Below, piece by piece: positions 54,756 to 63,806 of a stretch of 64,000 bases of DNA. How positions within the stretch are numbered: the first letter of the stretch is position 1; each line of letters opens with the position of its first letter. The notes under the pieces are model-generated. The model saw only the letters and a program-made list of their open reading frames with translations. It made no database searches and was not told the origin of the DNA. Source of the DNA: Phycisphaerales bacterium (GTDB lineage Bacteria > Planctomycetota > Phycisphaerae > UBA1845 > Fen-1342); contig JADJWG010000002.1 in NCBI GenBank assembly GCA_016716475.1, positions 992,001 through 1,056,000 on the forward strand, given 5' to 3'. Made by a program: the position numbers and the translations under genes.

Positions 54756-55622
54756 CTACGCCTGCCCGAGCTCCGGGACCGGGCATTGAATGTCGTTGAT
54801 ACGCACACAGAAGTTGTCGTTCAGCACAAGAACCTCGCCGTGTGCAATCAGCTTGCCGTTGACGAAGATGTCCACCGGGTCACCGGCCAGCTTGTCGAGT
54901 TCGACGACCGAGCCGACCCCCAGCTTGAGCACATCCTCGATGTACATGTGGGCCCGCCCCAGCTCGATCTGCACATCGAGCTGCACATCGTCCAACAAAT
55001 CAATCGGCGCCTCCTCAGCCGGCACGGTATCACCCAGTTCCGGGGCTTCAAAGGCCTGTGCTTCGTCCGCTGACACACGCACCGTCGTCGCCCCCACGAC
55101 CACGGGAGCGGTGCGAACCTGCGCGGCAGCGACCGCGGCCTCTTCTGCAATGGCGGCAGCCATGGCCTGGGCGATCGGATCATCTTCGGGCGCCGCGCTT
55201 CCAACCTGTGTTCCAGCAGTCAAGGCCGCGAGTTCAGCCTGGCTGAGCTGCTTGACAGGTTCGACGGGCTTGGCCGCACGCGGTTGGTAGGCGGCGCCGA
55301 GTTGGTCCGCGAGCGCGTCGAGTTCGGCTTGAACCAGTGTATTGCTGTGAACGGGGGGCGGTTCCACCGGCGGTGTTTCAGCGGCGGCCACAGAAGGCCG
55401 CTCGGCGTCTGCGAACACAGCGTCGCCCGGATCCCGGGCGGCTGGCTCGGCCGCCGGCACCGCTTCCGCTTCTCCAGCGAGTTGGCTACTGAGCGTGGCG
55501 AGGTCTTCCGCCGAAAGCTGACCACTGTCGACCGGGACCTGCGGGTCCAGCGGCGGCTCCGTGGCCGACGAATCAGACGGCTGTTCTGCGGTGGGTGGCT
55601 GGTTTTGTGGATCGTCGGTCAT
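54756..55622 (-). CDS. fliN: FliN-type switch protein with a long acidic N-terminus and EIDALL-like segments
   Basis: 288 aa from ATG 55622 (302 from GTG 55664). The C-terminal SPOA domain (209-282: LDVQIELGRAHMYIEDVLKL, GDPVDIFVNGKLIAHGEV) identifies FliN. Three N-terminal segments look like the FliM/FliN motif LSQxEIDALL: LSAEDLATL (36-44), VQAELDALA (97-105), LSQAELAAL (126-134). In FliM that motif binds CheY-P. No fliM is present next to it in this window. Located between fliL and fliO. Confidence 0.85.
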   Translation of the reverse strand: MTDDPQNQPPTAEQPSDSSATEPPLDPQVPVDSGQLSAEDLATLSSQLAGEAEAVPAAEPAARDPGDAVFADAERPSVAAAETPPVEPPPVHSNTLVQAELDALADQLGAAYQPRAAKPVEPVKQLSQAELAALTAGTQVGSAAPEDDPIAQAMAAAIAEEAAVAAAQVRTAPVVVGATTVRVSADEAQAFEAPELGDTVPAEEAPIDLLDDVQLDVQIELGRAHMYIEDVLKLGVGSVVELDKLAGDPVDIFVNGKLIAHGEVLVLNDNFCVRINDIQCPVPELGQA

Positions 55623-55665
55623 GGCCTGCTCAACATCCTTGTCGTCGGGCGCGGCGCCTTGCACA

Positions 55666-56196
55666 TCAATCGGTCCGCATCGGTACGAAACGCGGGATCA
55701 GCACGCGCAGAATCAGCCGGTCGTCGCGGGCAATCTCCGCCAGACCGAGTGCCACCTGTTGCCGCAGCGCCCGCAAGTCATCTTCGCGGAGCATGCGGTC
55801 GTGTGCCCCTCGGAGTATCTGCGCGAGGCGGTCACCGATCTCTGCCCCGCGCTCGGCCACCAGTCCTTCCATCCGGGCCTGGTCCGCCCGCGGCACCAGC
55901 ACGCTGATGTCCATGTCGTACAGGAACAGGATGCCGCTCTTGTCGTTCGGGACACGGAAGCCGCGCACCACCTGCACCTCGACGGTACCGGCCGGCTGCG
56001 AAGCCGCATCGCCCTGCAGCGCCGGATTGTGCTCCCCGTGCGCCGGCTGCGGCCCCCCCGCGAACATCTTGAAGATGATCAGGAACGCCGCCGCTTCCGC
56101 CACGGTCACACCGAGCACCAGCAGCAGCGTCTTCGGCACCTTGCGGGGCGGCTTCTGGCCGGCTTCGTTCTCGTTCTGTGCGATGTCCTTGGGCAT
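55666..56196 (-). CDS. fliL: Flagellar basal body-associated protein FliL
   Basis: 176 aa. A short cytoplasmic tail, one transmembrane helix (TLLLVLGVTVAEAAAFLIIF) and a periplasmic domain (RVPNDKSGILFLYDMDISVL, LREDDLRALRQQVALGLAEI). ATG 56196 is the start; the frame is open for 11 more codons. Upstream in the operon is flbD; motA and motB, which often lie between flbD and fliL, are absent and the gap is only about 190 nt. Confidence 0.85.
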   Translation of the reverse strand: MPKDIAQNENEAGQKPPRKVPKTLLLVLGVTVAEAAAFLIIFKMFAGGPQPAHGEHNPALQGDAASQPAGTVEVQVVRGFRVPNDKSGILFLYDMDISVLVPRADQARMEGLVAERGAEIGDRLAQILRGAHDRMLREDDLRALRQQVALGLAEIARDDRLILRVLIPRFVPMRTD

Positions 56197-56383
56197 ACCA
56201 CTCCATCCGCCTGCAGGGCGCCGCAGCACCGATTCAGGTGCAAGCGCTGGCTCTGCTCTTATCGACCCGGCAGACGGCGGCCTTCATCGGCGGCGCCGGA
56301 ACGGCGAGTCTTCAGGCCTTTTATCAGCCGCTCCGGCCGGCAACGGCGGTTTGTGCGCCACCGCGCAAAGCGTGCCGCGCTGC

Positions 56384-56584
56384 TCACGTGACCGGTATTG
56401 GGAAGGCCCGCACGAGGCGGCCATACTCAATCGCCCGTCGGACGACTTCCTCCAGCGACTCGCGTACCACGTACTGCTCCCCATTGAGCAGGTGTACCAT
56501 CGTGTCGGGCGTCTGCTCGATGGCCTTGATCTGTTCGCTGTTGAGTACGAATGGCCGACCGTTGAGGCGCGTCAGTTGGATCAT
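56384..56584 (-). CDS. flbD: FlbD-family small flagellar protein
   Basis: 66 aa. MIQLTRLNGRPFVLNSEQIK, then EQTPDTMVHLLNGEQYVVRE, is the FlbD (PF06289) consensus. ATG 56584 is preceded by AAGGTG at good distance; an ATG two codons upstream is possible. Function is not well known; it occurs after flgE in many flagellar operons. Confidence 0.9.
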   Translation of the reverse strand: MIQLTRLNGRPFVLNSEQIKAIEQTPDTMVHLLNGEQYVVRESLEEVVRRAIEYGRLVRAFPIPVT

Positions 56585-56637
56585 GGACATCACCTTGAAG
56601 CAGGCCGGTATCAAAGGCACTGCCGTTCGCGCAAGGT

Positions 56638-58320
56638 TTACCGCAGCGCGACGAGCAGACTGTCGAGCATCTCATTCGAGACGCTGATCACGCGACTGTT
56701 GGCCTGAAAGGCGGTACTCGACGTGATCAGCCCAATAAACTCGCGGGAGAGGTCGACGTTGGAGCCCTCCAGGGCTCCGCCACGCACCAGTCCGGCGCCC
56801 AGTGTGCCCGCCGTCACGAGGGCCGGCGGACCCGAGTTGGGGCCGACGGAGAACAGGTTGTCGGCCTCGGCGACGAGCCCTGCATTGTTCGCGAACCGCG
56901 CCAGCACCACCTGTCCGAGGGGGCGCGTGAGCCCGTTGCTGAAGATGCCACTGAGCGTGCCGTCGACGCCGACCGCATAGCTGGTCAGCGTGCCCGCCGG
57001 ATAACCATCCTGGTCCGCAAGAACCACATTGGAAGTGCTGGTCGCCTGCCCGTTAATGCCGGCGAGATTGAGCCGGAACGTAATCGGAGTCGCGGCTCCG
57101 GTCATGTCACGAGGCAGCGTGAACTCGTTCCCGGACGCATCGACGAACGTGCCATCGGTGTTGAACCGGGCAATACCGGAGCCCAGCACACGCGTGCCGC
57201 CGGTCGCTCCGGGCGAATCGAGCAGGTACCGCCAGACCGGTCCGGTGTTGGGCGTGCTCTCAAGTGTGAAAGTCGCGTTCACCTGGACGGGGTTGCCAAG
57301 CGAATCGTACACCGTGAAGGAGGTATACACGCCGGTTCCCTGTGCTGTAGCCGTCTGCGAAAGCGTAAACGGCAGCGCCCGGGAGGCGTTGGAGCTGGTC
57401 AAGTGGTTGCTGGCGATCTGGATCGCGTTGGGCTCGCCGGCGTTACTGCGGATGACCAGGGCACCGTTATCCACGAAGACACCCGGGGCACCCTGGAGGC
57501 CCGTGCCCGTCTGAATGCCGAGCTGGGTCTCGAGCCAGCGGGCAAAGTCGCCCAGCGTCGAGCCGTTCGTGCCGACGATGAATTCCGCCGTGGGTACGAC
57601 TCGTTCTCCCCGCGCTGCCCCCGCAAGGCGAATCACGTCACCCTCCGCAAACTGCACTCCGCCCGGATCGGTGCTGCTGCGCAGATCCGTCAACAGTGTG
57701 CCCGCCGTCGCCGCGCCGCCGCCGCCATCTACCAGCAACTGGGATGTTTGGATTGATCCACTGAGCGCGCGCTGCTCCGCCGCACTGAGATCACCATCGA
57801 GCGCCACGTTCTGCGTCGCACTGGTGATGTTGAGTCGCCCAAGCGGTACCTCCAGTGGCCGGAGCGCGCCAGGGGTGACGTTGAACTGCTGATCCACTCC
57901 GTAGCCCATCAGGTGATAGCCGTCGGCCGTCACGAGCTGGTTGGTTGCGTTCAGCGCAAAGGCACCATCACGGGTGTAAAACGTCTGGCCGCCCGCGGTC
58001 CGCACGACGAACAGGCCATCGCCCTCAATCGCCAGGTCGCTTGGTTGCCCGGTCGTCTCAACCGATCCGCCACCGAAGAGGCGCTGCGTCGTGCCGATGG
58101 CCACGCCGCGACCAATCTGCATCGGGTTGGTTCCACCGCTCGCTTCGCCCGGCGGCGTACCCATCGACAACAGCTCGGAGAACTGCGTCTGGAACAGGGT
58201 GCGCGAACCTTTGAATGCAGTCGTGTTCACGTTCGCAATGTTGTGACCGATGGTCTCAACCCGCGTGCGGTTCGCGTGCAAGCCGCTCAGGGCGGTATAC
58301 ATCGCCGACGTCAGTGCCAT
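56638..58320 (-). CDS. flgE: Flagellar hook protein FlgE
   Basis: 560 aa, longer than E. coli FlgE (about 400). N-terminal rod/hook signature MALTSAMYTALSGLHANRTR, ETIGHNIANVNTTAFKGSRT, QIGRGVAIGTTQRLF; C-terminal GSNVDLSREFIGLITSSTAF, QANSRVISVSNEMLDSLLVA. The middle is the surface-exposed region. The first gene upstream is flgD (its hook cap). Confidence 0.95.
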   Translation of the reverse strand: MALTSAMYTALSGLHANRTRVETIGHNIANVNTTAFKGSRTLFQTQFSELLSMGTPPGEASGGTNPMQIGRGVAIGTTQRLFGGGSVETTGQPSDLAIEGDGLFVVRTAGGQTFYTRDGAFALNATNQLVTADGYHLMGYGVDQQFNVTPGALRPLEVPLGRLNITSATQNVALDGDLSAAEQRALSGSIQTSQLLVDGGGGAATAGTLLTDLRSSTDPGGVQFAEGDVIRLAGAARGERVVPTAEFIVGTNGSTLGDFARWLETQLGIQTGTGLQGAPGVFVDNGALVIRSNAGEPNAIQIASNHLTSSNASRALPFTLSQTATAQGTGVYTSFTVYDSLGNPVQVNATFTLESTPNTGPVWRYLLDSPGATGGTRVLGSGIARFNTDGTFVDASGNEFTLPRDMTGAATPITFRLNLAGINGQATSTSNVVLADQDGYPAGTLTSYAVGVDGTLSGIFSNGLTRPLGQVVLARFANNAGLVAEADNLFSVGPNSGPPALVTAGTLGAGLVRGGALEGSNVDLSREFIGLITSSTAFQANSRVISVSNEMLDSLLVALR

Positions 58321-58357
58321 GCGTGTGCCTCGTACGTATCAGGCGACCAGTTCGGGG

Positions 58358-58954
58358 CTACAGCCGGAAGCTGCCTTCCAGGGAAAGCCACGGGAGCAGA
58401 TCGATGGGCTGCGGTGCACGTGCAGTCTGCGACTGCTTGTCCGCCGCAACCGGGTTCGCCGCCCCGACCGCATCTCCTGCCGCTGTCTCAGTGGATGATT
58501 GCGGCGCGACGGGTTGACCGGCTCCGACGGCCTCGGGGGTGGTGATGTGGGTCACCGCATCGGCAGCAACAGTTCCACCCGTATCGAGTTCAAGGACGGC
58601 TTTGCCATCCGAGCCGATGCGTACGCCGGTCACGATGCCCTGTACATCCTGGGGGGCGCCCTCGGCCGTTGCGGTGCGGGCCGTGATGAATTTGCCGATG
58701 AGCTCGCTCACGCCGCTGGTGCGCTGTTGCTGGCTCATCTGGGTCAGGGCGCTTGTGAGTTGCTGCGAGAGCTCAATGCTGCGGATCTGTGAAATCTGGT
58801 TGACCATGTCGGCAGTCTTGGCCGGCTCAAGCGGATCCTGCTGCTGCATCTCCGTGATGAGGAGCTTGAAGAACTCCTCGGACTGCATGGTCCCGAAACC
58901 ACTCGCTCGTGCGGTGCTGCCGGTCGTGCCGACACCGATCGCGCTGGTCTGCAT
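58358..58954 (-). CDS. flgD: Flagellar hook capping protein FlgD
   Basis: 198 aa from ATG 58954. The motif GTMQSEEFFKLLITEMQQQD PLEP is spread over residues 23-46 and marks FlgD, followed by MVNQISQIRSIELSQQL. The C-terminal cap domain is short and ends in a disordered Ala/Thr-rich stretch. The frame is open to 59038 upstream, where it would overlap the fliK end. Confidence 0.9.
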   Translation of the reverse strand: MQTSAIGVGTTGSTARASGFGTMQSEEFFKLLITEMQQQDPLEPAKTADMVNQISQIRSIELSQQLTSALTQMSQQQRTSGVSELIGKFITARTATAEGAPQDVQGIVTGVRIGSDGKAVLELDTGGTVAADAVTHITTPEAVGAGQPVAPQSSTETAAGDAVGAANPVAADKQSQTARAPQPIDLLPWLSLEGSFRL

Positions 58955-59039
58955 GACAAACGCCCTGTCTGTCGCAGGCGATCGCGGCTTCAGCCCGACC
59001 ACCTGCCTGGCATTTGCGAACGGGACGCTCCGCGTCACG

Positions 59040-60320
59040 CTACGCGAGTACGTTCACCAGCGACTCCGCCGCCGGTTCCGGGAAGGCCGTCGCCGCTGGC
59101 TCCGCCATCGTCAACTCGGGAACATCCTCGTCTTCGACCCAGCCACGCTCCGCGGACCAGGCCATCCGGCGGTCGGCCGCTTCCTGCTGCGCCGCACCGC
59201 CACCATCCTGCATCTGCGACTGCCCCTCCTGGGCCGCACGCTCCGTGGCCGCCGGTGCTCGCACTTCCATGCGCTCGAGCTGGATACCGGCGGCTTCCAG
59301 CCGCTGCCGCAGATGCTCCACCTGCTCCGTAAGCAATCGCTGTGCCACACTCGTTTGTGTTTCCACTTCGAGGATCAAGTGCGACTGGTTCATATCCATG
59401 CGGACACGCATCGTCCCAAGTTCCGGTGGATCCAGCCGCATAGTCGCGATGGAGCGGTCGTGGCCGAGTCGTGTTTGCACAAGACGCACCAGCCGGGTGA
59501 CATTCACATCCTCCTCGGCCGGTTCAAGCGTGAGCTGCGCACTTGGCGCAGGATTCGCGCCGCGCAGACCCGCCCGCAGTGCGCCTTGAGGCCCCACACC
59601 GACAGTTGCCGTACTACTTGCCGCCCCACTGGGCTGTCCACTTCCTGCTCCACCAGTGCCACTGGCGGCAACCACGGCCGTCACTCCGCTCGTCGTTGAT
59701 CTTGCGGAGCCCGGGGTGCTCGTCACTCCGGATCCACCGGCAACCATCGCCGGCGTGTGCACTGCTCCAGCTACTGGCACTGCCTGTGCGGGAATCACTG
59801 GCGTGGCGACCGCATGTGCAACCGGGTGGGAGCGGGGGTTGGCAACCGCTTCAGCGCCGGGGACGTGCATGGTTGCCACCGCGACACTCCCCGTGCCGGC
59901 TTGAGTGCCGTTCGATACCGCCGAGGAGGGAGAGACCCCGGCGGGCGGACGGCCTTGGGCCTCGGCCAGGGCCTGCCGGAACGCACCACCTTCTTGGCGC
60001 TCACCCGAGCGAACCGCATTCTGTGGTGGCTGCTGTAGTGCGTGGGCACGGGACGTCGCGCGGCCGGTACCTGTTTTTGCTTCCTGACGTTGGACATCGA
60101 CGGGGCGCATACCCTCGGCGTGCGCCGCGGTGAGCTCGGCACCATGTTCCTCACGGCGCCGCTGGCGGGCGTCACGCGCTTCCGACAGCAAAGTACGGCG
60201 CTGGAGCGCCGCGGTGTCATGCGTAAACGCGCTCAGTAGCTCGGGGAGCAGCAGCAGCCGCGCCGCATTCGTCGCGCGCTGCGCGGTGGGGGCGGCGGGC
60301 ACGACCGTCGGTACCGACAT
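59040..60320 (-). CDS. fliK: Flagellar hook-length control protein FliK
   Basis: 426 aa. A low-complexity, Ala/Val/Gly-rich N-terminal ruler region to about residue 270, then the FliK C-terminal domain: TMRLDPPELGTMRVRMDMNQ, SHLILEVETQTSVAQRLLTE, GIQLERMEV. Sets hook length by interacting with FlhB. Its gene lies between a MotE-like gene and flgD. Confidence 0.88.
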   Translation of the reverse strand: MSVPTVVPAAPTAQRATNAARLLLLPELLSAFTHDTAALQRRTLLSEARDARQRRREEHGAELTAAHAEGMRPVDVQRQEAKTGTGRATSRAHALQQPPQNAVRSGERQEGGAFRQALAEAQGRPPAGVSPSSAVSNGTQAGTGSVAVATMHVPGAEAVANPRSHPVAHAVATPVIPAQAVPVAGAVHTPAMVAGGSGVTSTPGSARSTTSGVTAVVAASGTGGAGSGQPSGAASSTATVGVGPQGALRAGLRGANPAPSAQLTLEPAEEDVNVTRLVRLVQTRLGHDRSIATMRLDPPELGTMRVRMDMNQSHLILEVETQTSVAQRLLTEQVEHLRQRLEAAGIQLERMEVRAPAATERAAQEGQSQMQDGGGAAQQEAADRRMAWSAERGWVEDEDVPELTMAEPAATAFPEPAAESLVNVLA

Positions 60321-60370
60321 CGCACAACCTGCACAGGCACCGGGCGCGGCACAACGCCACGAACCCGGTG

Positions 60371-61060
60371 CTACTGGGGTGCGGCGGCGCCGGCGGTCGT
60401 CCCTGACACGTTGGCGGAGCCGGGGGTTCCTTGAAGGCGGACCCGCTCCAGCAGGTCCGTTAGGGCCGCAACTTCTTCCGGTGTGCGAAACTGTGTGAAG
60501 ATGCGCTTGCGGGCAGTTTCGTCGAGTGCGCTCAGCAGACGTACCGCATCGGCCGGCTGCTTCTGCCAGACGCGCAGCAAATGCTCCTTCGCAAGCCGCG
60601 GTTGCAGTGCCAGCACCATCTCCAGCTCTTCCTGGAAGCCGGTGTCGAGGGCGGCCGTTTGCTCCGCGGCCATCTGTTCGCGGAACTCGGCCTGGCGGCG
60701 GTCGAGCCGTTCCTGCTGCGTCACCACGTCCGCGAGGGCCTGGTGCAGGAGCTGCCGCTGGTAGCCGTAGTCGCGCGCGGCGCGCTCAGTGGCGAGCGTC
60801 GCGAGATAGGCCTGCTCCTTCATGGCGCGCACTTCTTCAACAGTCGAAGCTCGCGGCGGCTCCGGTGCCGGGGGGGGCGGGGGTGGGGCCGGCGGTGGCT
60901 CGGCGGCGGTGTCGTATTCACCGCGCAGCACAGCCGCAAACTGGTCCATGCGCGCGCTGTTCAGCCGCCCGACGGCAAACAGGTAGCCGGAGAAGCTCCC
61001 GGCCGCGAGTAAGGCGGCCAGGGCAAGTCCGGCCATGCCATGATACAACTTCCAGAACAC
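60371..61060 (-). CDS. MotE-like flagellar chaperone
   Basis: 229 aa. One N-terminal transmembrane helix (GLALAALLAAGSFSGYLFAV), a Pro-rich linker (PPPAPPPPPPAPEPPRAS), a coiled-coil helix region, and a C-terminal MgtE-N-like domain (EHLLRVWQKQPADAVRLLSA, EVAALTDLLERVR). This matches MotE, the FliL/MotC-related chaperone placed after fliJ in flagellar operons of several groups. GTG 61060 is the start. Confidence 0.65.
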   Translation of the reverse strand: MFWKLYHGMAGLALAALLAAGSFSGYLFAVGRLNSARMDQFAAVLRGEYDTAAEPPPAPPPPPPAPEPPRASTVEEVRAMKEQAYLATLATERAARDYGYQRQLLHQALADVVTQQERLDRRQAEFREQMAAEQTAALDTGFQEELEMVLALQPRLAKEHLLRVWQKQPADAVRLLSALDETARKRIFTQFRTPEEVAALTDLLERVRLQGTPGSANVSGTTAGAAAPQ

Positions 61061-61103
61061 CTGTGCTCACATCCCTTGCTACCCAGGCGTGCTCCACGGG
61101 GAG

Positions 61104-61571
61104 TCACCCCTGCGGGCATTCATCCTGGCGAAACCGTTGCAACTGCTGTGCCAATTCGTCCGCGGTGGCCTCGGCAGCGCGGTCCTCGGCCTGCCGGTGG
61201 GCGTTGAAGCGGCGTTCACGCAACTTCTCAAGCACGCGCGTTTCGCGCCGCGCTTCACGGAGCACGTCCAGTAATGTGCGCAACTCACGCTCGAGCTCGC
61301 CGCGTCGTTGCTGTTGTGTACCGGTCTGACGCCGAAGATGCGCGACCCAAGCGCGGCCCCGCTGGAGCGAAAGCGGGTCGAGATCACCCTGGGACTGCAA
61401 ATCGCGCAGCAACACCTGTTGCCGCTGGATCTCGTCTGCGAGTTGGTGTTGAAGCTGCTCCACACGGGCAATCTCTGCGCGTTTTGCACCGACGTTGCGC
61501 TCAGCAGTGCGCGCGCGCAGCGCACGCACACGCAGTAGTGTCTCAAGCCGAAATGTGAAGCGTTGTGCCAT
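61104..61571 (-). CDS. fliJ: Flagellar export chaperone FliJ
   Basis: 155 aa, almost entirely coiled-coil, starting MAQRFTFRLETLLRVRALRA. FliJ links the export ATPase FliI to FlhA. Sits between fliI and the MotE-like gene. Low sequence complexity makes family assignment rest on position and coiled-coil pattern. Confidence 0.82.
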   Translation of the reverse strand: MAQRFTFRLETLLRVRALRARTAERNVGAKRAEIARVEQLQHQLADEIQRQQVLLRDLQSQGDLDPLSLQRGRAWVAHLRRQTGTQQQRRGELERELRTLLDVLREARRETRVLEKLRERRFNAHRQAEDRAAEATADELAQQLQRFRQDECPQG

Positions 61572-61663
61572 GACTGTGCTGCGGTCTTGTCCACTAGCGA
61601 CTTATGGTCGTGCGACTACCCGGCAGAGATGGCAAGAACGACAAGCAGCCAATCCGAGGCCAC

Positions 61664-63043
61664 TTATTTCCGCATACCCGCCGTGCCTTTACCGAGTCTT
61701 TGCCGCGTCTGCTCTAGCAGTTCACCGACCTGGCACAACGCAGCGATGTTCTGTTCATAAGGCGTGTCATCCTGCAGCGTCTGTGTAAGGAATCCGGTCA
61801 GCACTTCGCGGGTCTGCACTGCGATGTCATAATCGACATTCGCCCCGGGCACGTACGCCCCAATGCTGACAAGATCCTCGATGTCGCGCCATGTCGCGAG
61901 CGTTCGGCGCACAGCGCGGGACGCCTGCTGTTGCTCAGGGGCAGTGACATCCGGTGCTACTCGGCTGATACTGTTCAGCACATCCACGGCCGGAAAGTGC
62001 CCTCGATTTGCCAGGTCGCGCGAGAGCCAGACATGGCCGTCGAGAATCCCCCGCACCGCGTCCGCCAGCGGCTCGTCAATATCGCTGCCTTCGACCAGCA
62101 CGGTGTAGATGCCGGTGATGCTGCCATACGCCGTGCGCCCGGCTCGCTCCAGCAAGCGCGGTAATAACGCGTAGACACTCGGCGGATACCCTTTCGCAGT
62201 GGGTGGCTCGCCGGCGGCAAGGCCGATCTGCCGCTGAGCCATCGCCATGCGCGTCAGCGAGTCCATCATCAGGAGGACGTCGAGTCCCTGATCGCGGAAA
62301 TACTCCGCGATGGCCGTAGCGTGCAGGCAGACGCGCACACGCAGGGCGGCCGCTTCATCGGAGGTACATACGACAACCACGCTGCGCGCCCGGCCTTCAA
62401 CCCCTAGATGGCGGTCGAGGAAATCCCCGACCTCGCGTCCGCGCTCGCCCACCAGGACGACGACATTCACATCGGCTTGCGTTCGGCGGCAGATCATGCC
62501 CATCAAGACGCTCTTGCCGACCCCGGTGCCGGCAAAGATGCCGAGGCGTTGTCCGCGACCGGCCGTGAGCAGACCGTCGATCGCGCGAATACCGAGCCCG
62601 AGCGGTGCATCGACCGGGCGACGCTCGAGCGCCGGCGGCGCAGGAGCGTAGAGCGGGTAACGGACATTAAGCCGCGGTGGCGGTCCGCCGTCCAACGGGC
62701 GGCCATATGCATCAATGACCCGGCCGAGGAGGTCGTACCCGACGGGGACTCGCGGTGGACCGGACGTGCATTCGACACGATCATCCGGCGCAATCCCGGT
62801 GGCCTCGCCGAATACGGACAATAGGGCGAGCCCGTCACGCAGGCCGACCACTTCGGCTTCCACCGGTCCGTGACGCCGTGTATGGACCCGGCAGCGCGCC
62901 CCCACCGGCACAGGCAATCCGGTCGCGTGAATCAGCAGCCCGTTGACGGCCCGCACACGGCCTTCGAGCCGCTCGGTCAGCAACGTGGCAACCTCCTCGG
63001 TCGCCGCCGCAAAAACATTGGCGCGCGGCGCGGGCTGGTTCAC
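61664..63043 (-). CDS. fliI: Flagellum-specific ATP synthase FliI
   Basis: 459 aa. Walker A at 171-178 (AGTGVGKS), GERGREVGDFLDRHLG, and the catalytic region VLLMMDSLTRMAMAQRQIGL, then AGEPPTAKGYPPSVYALLPR and GSITGIYTVLVEGSDIDEP. Export ATPase of the flagellar type III system. Start GTG 63043 overlaps the fliH stop. Confidence 0.96.
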   Translation of the reverse strand: MNQPAPRANVFAAATEEVATLLTERLEGRVRAVNGLLIHATGLPVPVGARCRVHTRRHGPVEAEVVGLRDGLALLSVFGEATGIAPDDRVECTSGPPRVPVGYDLLGRVIDAYGRPLDGGPPPRLNVRYPLYAPAPPALERRPVDAPLGLGIRAIDGLLTAGRGQRLGIFAGTGVGKSVLMGMICRRTQADVNVVVLVGERGREVGDFLDRHLGVEGRARSVVVVCTSDEAAALRVRVCLHATAIAEYFRDQGLDVLLMMDSLTRMAMAQRQIGLAAGEPPTAKGYPPSVYALLPRLLERAGRTAYGSITGIYTVLVEGSDIDEPLADAVRGILDGHVWLSRDLANRGHFPAVDVLNSISRVAPDVTAPEQQQASRAVRRTLATWRDIEDLVSIGAYVPGANVDYDIAVQTREVLTGFLTQTLQDDTPYEQNIAALCQVGELLEQTRQRLGKGTAGMRK

Positions 63044-63786
63044 GCGGACGACTCCCCACGGTCAGCCACGGATCCGGTCGCCAGTGTCTCCTGACCGTCA
63101 GTGACCAGACTCTCGGCGACCTGGCGAAGTTGTGTCTCGAGCGTGGCATCTACCGCGCCAGCACGCGAGTGCAGCACACAACCACCGCGACCGATGGCCG
63201 TGTCGGGCACGATTCGCACATGGTCCGCCCCGGCGATCTGCTGAGCCAGTTGCGGCAGCTCGTCGCGCAGCAGCGCAGCTTCTTCGGGGTGCAAGTGAAA
63301 CTCAAGATCATGCTGGTGACGGACAAGTTCCAGCAGCGCCCGCACATTCGCCCGAGCCACCGTGCCGCTGTGTAACGCGGCGGTCTTGCAAACACGCTCC
63401 GCAATGGCCACCGCAACCGCCAGCAGACCGGTCTCCGCCTCGGCCAGCAGCGTGTGGCGACGCTGCTCATAGTCCTGTAACGCACCGCCGAGGGCCGCGG
63501 TCAGTTGTTGCAGATCGGCTGCCGCCGCCGTGCGAGCGGCCTGCCGACCCTCCTCCAGCGCCGCGGCTCGTCCGGCCGCCTGCCCGGCGCGGAAACCCTC
63601 CTCATATCCGTTGCGACGCTGCGATTCGCGCTCGGCTGCAAGGTGCTTTTCCGTGGCTGCCCGCAGTCCCTCGGCCTCGCGCTGCGCGCGTGCCAGGATG
63701 CGGGCCGCCTCCGCCTCGACATCCGGGAACCGAAAAACGGTTGGACGCGGCCCCGCTTCGCGGCGAATGATGTTGCTCGGCACCAC
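63040..63786 (-). CDS. fliH: Flagellar assembly protein FliH
   Basis: 248 aa, mostly helical. The AGQAAGRAAALEEGRQAART glycine-repeat stretch and the C-terminal domain (LEFHLHPEEAALLRDELPQL, GRGGCVLHSRAGAVDATLET) are FliH features. Regulates FliI. Start GTG 63786, about 20 nt after the fliG stop. Confidence 0.9.
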   Translation of the reverse strand: MVPSNIIRREAGPRPTVFRFPDVEAEAARILARAQREAEGLRAATEKHLAAERESQRRNGYEEGFRAGQAAGRAAALEEGRQAARTAAAADLQQLTAALGGALQDYEQRRHTLLAEAETGLLAVAVAIAERVCKTAALHSGTVARANVRALLELVRHQHDLEFHLHPEEAALLRDELPQLAQQIAGADHVRIVPDTAIGRGGCVLHSRAGAVDATLETQLRQVAESLVTDGQETLATGSVADRGESSA

Positions 63787-63806
63787 CCACGTCCTCCAGC
63801 GGCTGG

